From contig JAUZRR010000008.1 in NCBI GenBank assembly GCA_030950285.1, positions 19,423-83,422 of the forward strand: DNA of 64,000 nt, written 5' to 3'. The notes under the pieces are model-generated. The model did not search any database and was not told where the DNA came from. It saw nothing but the letters and a program-made list of their open reading frames with translations. The position numbers and the translations under genes were made by a program. Below, piece by piece: positions 1-7,812 of the stretch (its first letter is position 1; every line of letters starts with the position of its first letter). Source of the DNA: Planctomycetota bacterium (GTDB taxonomy: Bacteria; Planctomycetota; Phycisphaerae; Phycisphaerales; UBA1924).

Positions 1-875
1 TGGCTGGTGCCGGTCGAGTTGACGTAGAAGCGGAAGTAGTCGTCGTCGGATCCGTCGTGGATGGTCAGCCCGCCCTCGACGCGCTGGGGGTTGCACGGCC
101 CGAAGTTGGGGCTGCTCGGGCCGCCCTCGGTGCGGCCGGCGGTCTCGGCTTGGGAGTCGTTGGGCTCGAAGCTGTCGGGCTCGAGCCCGCCGTTGCCGCC
201 GAGGGTGATGCGGACGCGGGAGATGTTGTTGTCTTCGTTGGATTCGAGGACGTGGTTGTCGGGATCGACTTCGGACTCGAGCCAGTACTCGCCGTCGGGC
301 ACGCCGTCGATGGGGATGACCTGTCCGGACAGCCCCTTGCTGTAGATATCGACCCAGCCGACGCTGAGCCCCTGGATGGTGCTGTTGCAGGAGTGGAACT
401 CGCCGCCGGGGTTGTAGTTGGGCAGCCCCGAGTCGTACACCGCGAGATCGATGATGCAGAAGCTGGTCTTGAACCCCTCGGCGACGATCTCGCCGACGCC
501 GTTGAGGCCGACGACCTCGCGGAGGCGGTAGGCCGACCAGTCGTCGAAGTGCATGTGCCCGTGGCTGTCGTGGTGGGTGAACTGCCCGGCCTCCCGTTCC
601 CAGGAGGTGCCGTCGTCGCGGTAGATGCGCTGGTAGACGGTGCGGGTCTCGCCGTTGATCTCGCCGCCGCGGAGGTAGAGCTTGCCCAGGCCGATGTTGG
701 CGGTGCCGTTGGAGAGCCGGAGGTACTTGGTGCCGCCCTCGAAGGTGATCTGGTTGTCGTAGAGATAGCTGGGCTCGACGTAGATATCGGGGAGCAGGTC
801 GGTCTGGGCGACAGCCTGCCCGGAGAGCGTGCCACAGATCGCGGTGAGGAACACAGCGTTGGTCTTCAGATTCAT
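1..875 (-). CDS. Lysyl-oxidase-like copper amine oxidase, secreted (3' end outside window)
   Basis: Start ATG at 875 follows a clear AAGGAGGCGAG ribosome site; the frame stays open to the window edge (291 codons seen). Residues 1-24 form a signal peptide ending AVAQ. The rest matches the lysyl oxidase catalytic domain: the copper-ligand stretch HDSHGHMHFDDW (His105, 107, 109), then EGFKTSFC (Lys136, at the position of the LTQ cofactor lysine), QGLSVGWVDIY (Tyr178, aligned by eye with the LTQ tyrosine), GEYWLESEVDPDN and ESNEDNN. After about residue 232 a second region (FEPNDS..., then DGSDDDYFRF) looks like a bacterial pre-peptidase C-terminal (PPC) domain. The family oxidises protein lysine side chains or amines outside the cell with copper and the LTQ quinone. 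The physiological substrate cannot be read from the sequence. Confidence 0.85.
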   Translation of the reverse strand, partial: MNLKTNAVFLTAICGTLSGQAVAQTDLLPDIYVEPSYLYDNQITFEGGTKYLRLSNGTANIGLGKLYLRGGEINGETRTVYQRIYRDDGTSWEREAGQFTHHDSHGHMHFDDWSAYRLREVVGLNGVGEIVAEGFKTSFCIIDLAVYDSGLPNYNPGGEFHSCNSTIQGLSVGWVDIYSKGLSGQVIPIDGVPDGEYWLESEVDPDNHVLESNEDNNISRVRITLGGNGGLEPDSFEPNDSQAETAGRTEGGPSSPNFGPCNPQRVEGGLTIHDGSDDDYFRFYVNSTGTS

Positions 876-1055
876 CTCGCCTCCTTGGGGGACTTGGTCA
901 TGTGGAACTTGGGGGTTTGGGGTTGGGGGTTGGTCTGCCTGAGCATACCGGGAAGGTGCGGCGGGCCGAAGCCGATTTTCCGATGAGGGTGAAGAACGCC
1001 CCTCGAGCCGGGGAAAGCACTCGCCCACCAAGCCAGCCCGTTCGCCCAAACAACA

Positions 1056-1080
1056 GAGCCCGAAGCGCAAGCGAGGAGCC
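1056..1080. repeat. REP-like repeat, divergent copy
   Basis: Reads GAGCCCGAAGCGCAAGCGAG then GAGCC. It shares the GAGCCC...CGCAAGCGAGG skeleton of the window-wide palindrome family, but the left arm is degenerate. The same variant occurs at 28135-28159. Confidence 0.6.
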
Positions 1081-1130
1081 TTCTTGAACGCGAAGGCCGC
1101 GGAGGTCTCGAAGAAAGGCGGGGAAGCAGC

Positions 1131-1219
1131 TTCACCACGGAGCACGCGGAGAGCGCGGAGGCAAGGCACAAGGCGGTTTCACCACAGAGGCACAGAGCCC
1201 ACAGAGGCAACGCAGAGCA
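1131..1219. repeat. Low-complexity CACGGAG/CACAGAG repeat block
   Basis: Two related halves are present, TTCACCACGGAGCACGCGGA... at 1131 and TTCACCACAGAGGCACAGAG... at 1179. Each is built from degenerate 7-8-mers (CACGGAG, GCGGAG, CACAGAG). This type of non-coding repeat is scattered in many planctomycete and verrucomicrobial genomes. Function unknown. Confidence 0.6.
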
Positions 1220-1380
1220 AGAGCACGGACATGCCACACAGAGCTTCACGCCCCACTGCCCCCCCACCCGTGCCACCGAGGTGCGGCGGCTCGGAGACGC
1301 TCCTCGGTGCTTCCGGTCTCCCGGGTGAGAGTCAGAACACCGAGATCGCCGAGCCGATCCCGGCGGCACGGGCCACTCAC

Positions 1381-2286
1381 TCACACGTTGCAGATCGCGT
1401 ACGCCTGCCTCAGGCTCTCGACCGGGTCGCGCGCCGGGATGAACTCCTGACCCAGAAAGCCGGTGTAGCCGGTGGCGACGATCGCGTTGCAGATCGCGGG
1501 GTAATACAGCTCCTGACTCTCGTCGATCTCCCGCCGGCCCGGCACGCCCCCCGTGTGGTAGTGCGCGATGAACTCGTGGTAGTCGCGGATGGTGCGGATC
1601 ACGTCGCCTTCCATGATCTGCATGTGGTAGATGTCGTAGAGCAGCCTGAACCGCTCGGACTCAACCTCTTTGCACAGCTCCACCCCCCACGGCGTGCGGT
1701 CGCACTGGTACCCCTTGTGGTCCACCTTGCTGTTGAGCAGCTCCATGATGACTGTCACGCCCGCCCGCTCGGCCAGCGGCATGACCCGCCGCAGCGCCTC
1801 GGCGCAGTGTTCGAGCCCGGCGGCATCGTCGAACTCCACCCGGCGGTTGCCGCTGAAGACGATCATCGTCGGGATGCCCGCGTCGCGGACCTTGGGCAAG
1901 AGCGCCTCGCAATCGGCGACAAACTTGTCGTGCGTCTCGCGGCGGTTGATCCCGCCGCCGATCGAGACCGGGCCGTTGGCGACGGCACAATCAAGCCCGA
2001 ACTCCCGCACCACCGGCCAGTCGGCCTCACCCAGCAACTCGACCGAGCGGTACCCCAGCTCGTCGGCATGACGGCAGAGCGTGGGCAGCTCGATGCCTCC
2101 ATAGCACCACCGGCAGATCGACTGGCGCAGCGGGCCGCGGTGGGCGTGGATCTTGCCCGGCTGGTGTTCGGGTTGGGACCAACCTGCGGCCGACGCAGCT
2201 GCAGCGCTACTGCCCACAATCGCCCCCATACCCACACCAACCCCCACACCCATCGTGCCCAGCGCTTTTCTGCGGTCCATGTCCAT
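1381..2286 (-). CDS. Tat-exported sugar-phosphate isomerase/epimerase-like TIM-barrel protein (hydroxypyruvate isomerase family)
   Basis: 301 aa. ATG at 2286 sits six bases after AGGAG. The N-terminus carries a twin-arginine signal (DRRKALGTM, then a Gly/Val/Ala hydrophobic stretch to about residue 35), so export through Tat is expected. The mature part is a xylose-isomerase-like TIM barrel: ICRWCYGGIEL, ELLGEADWPVV, IMELLNSKVDHKGY, LLYDIYHMQIMEGD, HYHTGGVPGRREIDE and GFLGQEF follow the hydroxypyruvate isomerase (Hyi) pattern, with the expected metal-ligand Glu, Asp, His and Glu residues. Exported Hyi-like paralogues are common in planctomycetes and their substrates are mostly unknown. It lies next to a GH29 fucosidase gene transcribed the other way, so a role in extracytoplasmic sugar handling is plausible but unproven. 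Confidence 0.85.
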   Translation of the reverse strand: MDMDRRKALGTMGVGVGVGMGAIVGSSAAAASAAGWSQPEHQPGKIHAHRGPLRQSICRWCYGGIELPTLCRHADELGYRSVELLGEADWPVVREFGLDCAVANGPVSIGGGINRRETHDKFVADCEALLPKVRDAGIPTMIVFSGNRRVEFDDAAGLEHCAEALRRVMPLAERAGVTVIMELLNSKVDHKGYQCDRTPWGVELCKEVESERFRLLYDIYHMQIMEGDVIRTIRDYHEFIAHYHTGGVPGRREIDESQELYYPAICNAIVATGYTGFLGQEFIPARDPVESLRQAYAICNV

Positions 2287-2303
2287 CGGGTGCTCCTTGT
2301 GGT

Positions 2304-2356
2304 CCGGGCTGAAGCCCGGGGCTCTGATTCGGTGTTCGGTGTTCGGTGTTCGGTGT
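2304..2356. repeat. Palindrome CCGGGCTgaAGCCCGG plus four TTCGGTG heptamers
   Basis: A 16-bp near-perfect palindrome at 2304-2319 is followed at 2329-2356 by four exact tandem copies of TTCGGTG. Both lie in the divergent gap between the Tat isomerase and the fucosidase genes, so they could affect either promoter. Both repeat types look like generic dispersed planctomycete repeats. Confidence 0.75.
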
Positions 2357-2431
2357 GTTCTTGCAGTCTACCGCACGCCGTCTGGTTTGCGATACGCTGC
2401 ATCCAATGCCCGCCAGATGAAAGGACCGCCG

Positions 2432-4522
2432 ATGCCTCTGTCCACGACGATCTCGTGCCTTCTTGCTGCCGGGGCGCTTGCCGCGATGCCGCTCACAGCC
2501 GCCCCGGCCGGCGCACAAGTCTCCAGCGCCCAGCCCGAATCCCGATCCGGGGCCCAGCTCTCTGACGACCCCCGCATGGACTGGTGGCGCGACGCCCGCT
2601 TCGGGATGTTCATCCACTGGGGGCTCTACGCGGTCCCCGCTGGCGAGTGGGACGGCACCACCACCCACGCCGAGTGGATCCGCACCACCGCGCAGATCCC
2701 GCTCGAGACCTACGACGGCTTTGTCGAACAGTTCAACCCGGTCAACTTCGACGCCGACGCCTGGGCCGCGATGGCGGCCGACGCGGGGATGAAATACATC
2801 GTCATCACCACCAAACACCACGACGGGTTTGCCCTCTACGACTCGGCGTTCAGCGACTTTGACATCATGGCGACGCCCTTCAAGCGCGACATCATGGCCG
2901 AGCTTGCCGAAGCGACCCGCGCCCACGGCCTCGAAATGTGCTGGTACTACTCGATCATGGACTGGCACCACCCCGACTACCTGCCCCGCCGCGGGTGGGA
3001 GGCTGCCGATCGGCCCGAGGGCGACGCCGATATGGACCGCTACGTCATGCACCTCTTTGCCCAGGTCACCGAACTGCTCACCAAATACGGCGATATCGGC
3101 GTCATGTGGTTTGACGGCGAGTGGGAAGCCACCTGGAACTCCAGTTACGGCGAAGCCCTCTACAAACTCTGCCGCGCACTCCAGCCCGACGTGATCGTCA
3201 ACAACCGCGTGGACAAAGGACGCGGCGGCATGGCGGGCATCAGCGACGAAGGATACTTCGGCGACTTCGGCACCCCCGAGCAGACCATCCCCGCCACCGG
3301 CATCCCCGGCGTGGACTGGGAAACCTGCATGACCATGAACGGCCACTGGGGGTACAACGCGGCTGACAAAGACTTCAAGTCCACCACCGACCTCCTCTGG
3401 AAACTCGGCGATATCGCCAGCAAAGGGGGCAACTTCCTCCTCAACATCGGGCCCAAAGCCGACGGCTCCTTCCCGCAGGAATCCATCGACCGACTCCGCG
3501 AGATCGGCGACTGGATGGACGTCAACGGCGAAGCGATCTATGGCACCACCGCCAGCCCCTTCGACACGCTCCCCTGGGGACGCTGCACCGCCAAGATCGG
3601 CGACGAAACCTCGACGCTTTATCTGCACGTCTTCGACTGGCCGACCTCGGGCGTGCTGCGGCTCGACGGGCTGGGCAGTGAGACCCTCAGCGCAACCCTG
3701 CTGGCTGACCCCGGCCGTGCTGTCGGCGTCGAACAACACGACGGCAAGGCCTACTTCCAGGTCGGCACCGGCGCGCCCGACCCGCACTCCTCGATCATCA
3801 AGGTCGAGATCGTCGGCCGGCCGATCGTCTACCGCGCACCAGTCGTCCACACCCAGAGCACGATCCTGGTTGATCCCATCGAGATCACGCTGAGCACAAG
3901 CTCGCCCGAGCTCGAAGCCCGCTACACACTCGACGGCAGCGAGCCCGACGCCTCCTCGACGCTCGCCGACGGGCCGATCACGATCGGCGAGACCTGCGTG
4001 CTCACCGCCCGCACCTTCCACCACGGCAACGCAGTCAGCGGCACGACCCGCGTGAACTTCGAGAGGGTCTTGCCACAACCCGCGACGGGCGCGCAGGGCG
4101 CGCACCCCGGCCTCCGCCGCGAGGTCTTCGAGGGCAAGTGGGACGCGCTGCCCGACTTTGCGAACCTCACGCCGGTCGCAACCCAGCAGAGCGATACGGT
4201 TGCCCTGCCCGAAGAGTATGGAAAGGAGTACGTCGCCCATCGGTACACCGGGCAGCTGCGCATCGAGAAGGCCGGCGCGTACACCTTCGCCCTCACCTCC
4301 GACGACGGCTCAATACTCCGGATCAACGACGAACTCCTGCTCGACAACGACGGGCTGCATGGCAGCGAAACCGTCACCGGGGTCGTGGCCCTCGACGCCG
4401 GCTGGCACCCGATCACCATCGAGTGGTTCAACAAAACCGGCGGGGCCGGGCTCTCGCTGATGATGGGACCGGTCGGCGGCGAACTCAAAACCATCGAGAA
4501 CACAGCGCTCTCTCACGATTGA
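2432..4522 (+). CDS. Secreted alpha-L-fucosidase, GH29, with C-terminal PA14 domain
   Basis: 696 aa from ATG 2432, eight bases after AAAGGA; a possible in-frame ATG at 2417 would add five residues. Signal peptide 1-28 (ends AGA/Q). GH29 barrel at about 45-445: RFGMFIHWGLYAVPAGEW, KHHDGF (128-133), GDIGVMWFDGEW with Asp228 as the expected nucleophile, and KGGNFLLNIGPKADG. A C-terminal GH29 beta domain follows (to about 475), then a chitobiase/FN3-like module with ARYTLDGSEPD. The last ~130 residues are a PA14 module (FALTSDDGSILRINDELLLD, WHPITIEWFNKTGG). The enzyme removes alpha-L-fucose from glycans or fucoidan-type polymers outside the cytoplasm. The next genes, on the opposite strand, encode fucose salvage enzymes, which supports this substrate. 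Confidence 0.95.
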   Translation: MPLSTTISCLLAAGALAAMPLTAAPAGAQVSSAQPESRSGAQLSDDPRMDWWRDARFGMFIHWGLYAVPAGEWDGTTTHAEWIRTTAQIPLETYDGFVEQFNPVNFDADAWAAMAADAGMKYIVITTKHHDGFALYDSAFSDFDIMATPFKRDIMAELAEATRAHGLEMCWYYSIMDWHHPDYLPRRGWEAADRPEGDADMDRYVMHLFAQVTELLTKYGDIGVMWFDGEWEATWNSSYGEALYKLCRALQPDVIVNNRVDKGRGGMAGISDEGYFGDFGTPEQTIPATGIPGVDWETCMTMNGHWGYNAADKDFKSTTDLLWKLGDIASKGGNFLLNIGPKADGSFPQESIDRLREIGDWMDVNGEAIYGTTASPFDTLPWGRCTAKIGDETSTLYLHVFDWPTSGVLRLDGLGSETLSATLLADPGRAVGVEQHDGKAYFQVGTGAPDPHSSIIKVEIVGRPIVYRAPVVHTQSTILVDPIEITLSTSSPELEARYTLDGSEPDASSTLADGPITIGETCVLTARTFHHGNAVSGTTRVNFERVLPQPATGAQGAHPGLRREVFEGKWDALPDFANLTPVATQQSDTVALPEEYGKEYVAHRYTGQLRIEKAGAYTFALTSDDGSILRINDELLLDNDGLHGSETVTGVVALDAGWHPITIEWFNKTGGAGLSLMMGPVGGELKTIENTALSHD

Positions 4523-4553
4523 GACACATCGCAAGCATAACTCGTACGTTGTA

Positions 4554-4576
4554 GAGCCCCTCGCGCGAGCGAGGGG
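4554..4576. repeat. REP-like palindrome
   Basis: GAGCCCCTCGCGCGAGCGAG then GGG. The arms CCCCTCGC/GCGAGGGG flank a 4-base loop (GCGA here, GCAA in most copies). It lies between the convergent ends of the fucosidase and fucokinase genes. Confidence 0.85.
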
Positions 4577-4593
4577 ACAAAGGTCGCACGCCC

Positions 4594-6018
4594 TCACGGC
4601 TCAACCGTCACGACCAGCCCCCGATCATCAATCGCCGCGTCGTACAGCCGCGCGGTGGGGTTGGGCCTGAGCGCACCGAGTTTCGCCCGCACCCGCTCGG
4701 CCGCCGCTGCGTCGGTTGCGATCAGCAACAGAAACCCGCCGCCCCCGGCCCCGGGCAGCTCGTAGCCCGACAGCTCATCGCGCACCTCGGCAAACAGCGA
4801 TTCGATCGCGGGCGTGGTCGAGCCGGGGTCGAGGCGTTGCTTGAGCAACCAGTACGCGCCCAGCGTGCGCGCAAAGGCGTCGATATCGCCGCACGCCAAC
4901 TCGTCGCGCATGCGTTCGGCATCGGACTTGAGGTCGCGGATGATCGCAAGGCACTCGGGCTCGCGGGCGAGATACCGGCCCACAACCTTCTGCACGATGT
5001 CGGCTGCGAGACGCTGGAGCCCCGTGTAATAGAGGATCATGCGCGTGCCGAGCTCTTCGCGGGCAGCGCGTGGAATCTCGATGGGCTCGACCACGGGGCG
5101 TTGCTCGACGCCCGGCACAGTGCGCACGATCTTGCACCCCGGCACGATGCCGCCGAGCTGGTCCTGCCATCCGCCGCCGGTGCGCATGAGTTGTTCGAGC
5201 GCACTCGTGCACGCAATCAGCCCATCGCGCGACTCGACCGAACCCGCGAGCGTCGAGAGTGCTGCGAGCGCTGTCGCGCCGAGGATCGAGCTGGTCCCGA
5301 GGCCCGAGCCTTTGGGCACCGCGGCGGACAAAGTAAGCTGCACCCCCCCCCCTACACCGCCTCCAACACCGCCGAGCCACTCGCCCAGATCCACCGAGGG
5401 GTCGCTCGGCACGAAGCCGGAGAGCACCAGAGCCGCTTTGGGCAAAGACGACCAATCCCGCACCTCACGAAAGCTGAGCAAGTCTTCGGTGCGTGTATAT
5501 TCGACCGATTGGTCCAGGTCGATGCTGGTGATCCGCACGGTCGGTTCCTTGCGCAGCGTTGCCATCACCCGCAACGGGTGCTGCCCGTCGAGCGAGACAG
5601 CCGCGTTGACCACCGCGCCCCCGAGTTCGTGGCAGATCGGCGGCGTGTCCGACCAGCCGCCGGCGAGGTCAATCCGCACCGGCGCGGTCGCGACGACTGT
5701 TTGGCCGAGCGTGGTCGTTGCCCTGCTCGGGTTGGTGGGCAGCGCGACCTGTTGATGGACGATCTCGGCGACCGCGTCGGCTGCGACAACACCCGGCCCG
5801 GCTGCAAAGTGCGCGTCCCACGCTGCGCGCGCGGCCGCGTGTTCTGCCACGAGCAGCTCGGCGCATCGGGCGAGCCTGGCCCGTTCGAGCGGCGCAGCCC
5901 GGGCGGCGGCTTCTGCAACAACCCGCACCGCGTCGTGCGCAGCCGCGGCATCGCCGATCGACGCGACAACCTCGGCAGCTGAAAGCCAGCGGTCGGCCAG
6001 AGCATCTTGCAGAACCAT
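4594..6018 (-). CDS. L-fucokinase (GHMP kinase half of a split FKP)
   Basis: 474 aa. ATG at 6018 follows GGAGGATAC, a good ribosome site; the open frame runs further upstream but through a REP element, so I reject earlier starts. Residues ~1-100 are a helical N-terminal part. GHMP kinase motifs follow: APVRIDLAGGWSDTPPIC, the ATP loop PKGSGLGTSSILGA, and the C-terminal LPGAGGGGFLLLI. This pattern (GGWSDTPP, GGGWQDQ) is typical of the fucokinase half of bifunctional FKP/FUK. It phosphorylates L-fucose at C1 with ATP. The guanylyltransferase half is the separate gene 148 bp upstream, in the same N-to-C order as in bifunctional FKP. A G10 homopolymer encodes a glycine-rich loop (GGVGGGVGGGV) just before the ATP loop. 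Length plus partner (474+515 aa) is close to one bifunctional enzyme. Confidence 0.9.
   Translation of the reverse strand: MVLQDALADRWLSAAEVVASIGDAAAAHDAVRVVAEAAARAAPLERARLARCAELLVAEHAAARAAWDAHFAAGPGVVAADAVAEIVHQQVALPTNPSRATTTLGQTVVATAPVRIDLAGGWSDTPPICHELGGAVVNAAVSLDGQHPLRVMATLRKEPTVRITSIDLDQSVEYTRTEDLLSFREVRDWSSLPKAALVLSGFVPSDPSVDLGEWLGGVGGGVGGGVQLTLSAAVPKGSGLGTSSILGATALAALSTLAGSVESRDGLIACTSALEQLMRTGGGWQDQLGGIVPGCKIVRTVPGVEQRPVVEPIEIPRAAREELGTRMILYYTGLQRLAADIVQKVVGRYLAREPECLAIIRDLKSDAERMRDELACGDIDAFARTLGAYWLLKQRLDPGSTTPAIESLFAEVRDELSGYELPGAGGGGFLLLIATDAAAAERVRAKLGALRPNPTARLYDAAIDDRGLVVTVEP
5343..5352. repeat. G10 homopolymer inside the fucokinase gene
   Basis: Ten consecutive C on the plus strand (G on the coding strand) encode part of a Gly/Val-rich loop. 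The tract lies upstream of the ATP-binding loop, so a one-base slip would abolish the kinase. Confidence 0.9.
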
Positions 6019-6076
6019 GTATCCTCCATGCCCGGGGGCTGCCGGCATCGTTCTCGGGTTCTTTCGAGCGTTCGCC

Positions 6077-6102
6077 TGTCCCCTCGCTTGCGCGAGGGGC
6101 TC
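6077..6102. repeat. REP-like palindrome between the split fucose-salvage genes
   Basis: TGTCCCCTCGCTTGCGCGAG then GGGCTC, the reverse orientation of the family. It occupies the 148-bp gap between the fucose-1-phosphate guanylyltransferase stop (6167) and the fucokinase start (6018). Confidence 0.9.
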
Positions 6103-6166
6103 TATTGAAGCCTGGAGAAACCGCATGGGGCAAAGAGCACGAAGACTCGGCGTCTTTCCCCGGAAA

Positions 6167-7714
6167 TCACACACAGCCGAGCACTCTCTCGCGGGCGTCG
6201 AGCAGGCGGGCGTGGTCGACCGCCGCCATGACTTCGGCGAGGGTGAGTCGGCACGATTCGCTCCAGCCCAAAGGCGGAAGAGTGCCACTCCACATCCACG
6301 CCACCGGGTCCAGCATCGCGCCGGCAACGGTGGGTGTCCAGAGCCTCGCGGCCCAGAGGGTGCGGTCGTTCTCGGCGGTCCCGGAACCTTCATCGCTGCT
6401 GCGCCACAGCTGCGCGGGGTCGAGCCCCGCGCGTTCCAGGAACTCCCGCATCGGCCGATTGCCCAGCGTGCCGCCCGCGTGAAGCGGCGTCTTGAAATCG
6501 TCCTCCACACCGAAACAGACCGCGACCCAGAGATCGGCGTCGGGGCCTTGCATGTCAGGCAGGTCGTGGATCGGCAGACAAACCATCCCCCACCCTTCGG
6601 GCAACTCGATCGGGCGATCCAGCTCGGGCGGCACACCGACGAGGATGTTGTTGCCGGGGAGCGATGGTGCGCGCACGATCGCGGACGACTCGATGAGCAC
6701 GCGATCGCCGAGGGCTCGTGGCTCGGCGTCGAGGCGGGAGTTCAGGACCCTCGCGCGGCTGCCGGTTTTGTTGAGCGGCTTCCACGTTGCGATGTGCGAA
6801 TCCGTATCGATCAGCACGTCGAGCAGCTCGCGCGACGACCCGATGTGCAGGAACGGGGACGTCGGCACAACCGCGGCGTGGAAGGGTGTTTGGTGGTGCC
6901 AGTTGATGCCGTGTGATGGCTCGCGGCGGGCGATCGCGGGGAGGATGTCGCCGTAGAGGTCGATCTGGGGCGAAGCGCCGCGGCGCGCGCGATCACGGAG
7001 TTCGCCCGTGCGCTTGAGCCAGTGTGCAACCGTCGCCGGGTCGAGACAGACGACGCCGGTGTCGATGAGCACGGTGCCGTCGTCGCGGACTGCGCCGCCC
7101 GCTGCGGCTTCGGTGGGCGCGGGCTTGTGAAGAAAGCCCGTCACCTCGCCGGCAGGGTCGAGCTTGTAGACGCCGTGCCTGGAGCCGCGGTCGGGAGAGC
7201 TCGCCCACGCGACACCGACGACGCCCGGGCGATCAAAGCCGAGCTCGCGGGAGCCGATATCGAGAAAGACATCGCCGGTTGCGATGACGACGCGGCCGTC
7301 GTCGGGCAGCGGGATGCGCGAGTAGTCGTCGAGCAGCACGTCGAAGAGCGTGGCGTGGCGCGGGTCGGGCGTGGCGATGGGGAGGGGGGTGAAGATCTTG
7401 CCTTGCGCGGCGTAGGCGGGAAGGCGGCGTGAATCGCCCCCGGCGTGGATGATGCACACGCGCTTTCGGGCAAAGCGTGATGCCGGTGCGGGCGCGGACT
7501 CGCCGGGTTGGTGCGCATCACGAGACCATCGTTGCGCGAGGTCGGCCAGCGCGAGCAGGGTGGATACGCCCGAGCCGACCCGGTGCCCCCGGGGGTCTGG
7601 GACAACTGTCGCGGCGGGGGTGCTGCGGGCATCGAGCCCGCGATGGGCGAGTTCGGTGCGGTAGGCGTCGGCCTGGCTGTCGTTGGATGCGGTCAGGACA
7701 ACATGATCGAACAC
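6167..7714 (-). CDS. Fucose-1-phosphate guanylyltransferase (FPGT half of a split FKP)
   Basis: 515 aa from GTG 7714, six bases after GGGGAG; GTG 7717 is the adjacent alternative. N-terminal ASNDSQADAYRTEL and GSGVSTLLAL match FPGT/FKP. The nucleotide-binding segment IIHAGGDSRRLPAYAAQGKI then FTPLP (about residues 92-115) is the diagnostic FPGT signature. A sugar-nucleotidyltransferase fold and a left-handed beta-helix part (DRVLIESSAIVRAPSLPGNN) follow. It makes GDP-L-fucose and pyrophosphate from fucose-1-phosphate and GTP, the last step of fucose salvage. In Bacteroides FKP this domain is fused in front of fucokinase; here the two are separate genes with a REP element between. The 5' gap to the divergent APH-type gene is about 100 bp and probably carries both promoters. 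Confidence 0.9.
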   Translation of the reverse strand: MFDHVVLTASNDSQADAYRTELAHRGLDARSTPAATVVPDPRGHRVGSGVSTLLALADLAQRWSRDAHQPGESAPAPASRFARKRVCIIHAGGDSRRLPAYAAQGKIFTPLPIATPDPRHATLFDVLLDDYSRIPLPDDGRVVIATGDVFLDIGSRELGFDRPGVVGVAWASSPDRGSRHGVYKLDPAGEVTGFLHKPAPTEAAAGGAVRDDGTVLIDTGVVCLDPATVAHWLKRTGELRDRARRGASPQIDLYGDILPAIARREPSHGINWHHQTPFHAAVVPTSPFLHIGSSRELLDVLIDTDSHIATWKPLNKTGSRARVLNSRLDAEPRALGDRVLIESSAIVRAPSLPGNNILVGVPPELDRPIELPEGWGMVCLPIHDLPDMQGPDADLWVAVCFGVEDDFKTPLHAGGTLGNRPMREFLERAGLDPAQLWRSSDEGSGTAENDRTLWAARLWTPTVAGAMLDPVAWMWSGTLPPLGWSESCRLTLAEVMAAVDHARLLDARERVLGCV

Positions 7715-7812
7715 CACACACTCCCCTGACGTGAGCGAAGAAAAAATACGCCGCGTCCATGCTCTGTGCTGTGGTGCGCGGTCGCGGGATCGTGTATCAT
7801 GGCAGCGTCGCC

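Larger units (their letters stand above)
876..1380. other. 505-bp intergenic region with repeats, no gene seen
   Basis: This gap lies between two leftward genes. It holds a degenerate REP-like copy (1056-1080) and a low-complexity repeat block (1131-1219). Reading frames here have no homology I recognise and no ribosome site, so I annotate no gene. Confidence 0.6.

Noticed and set aside
57..986. Long plus-strand frame at the left edge
   Set aside because: Antisense of the lysyl-oxidase-like gene; composition is Val/Gly/Asp-rich with no domain.
4594..6636. Fucokinase extended upstream to 680 aa
   Set aside because: The extra part translates a REP element and the antisense of the guanylyltransferase; the start at 6018 has a good ribosome site.
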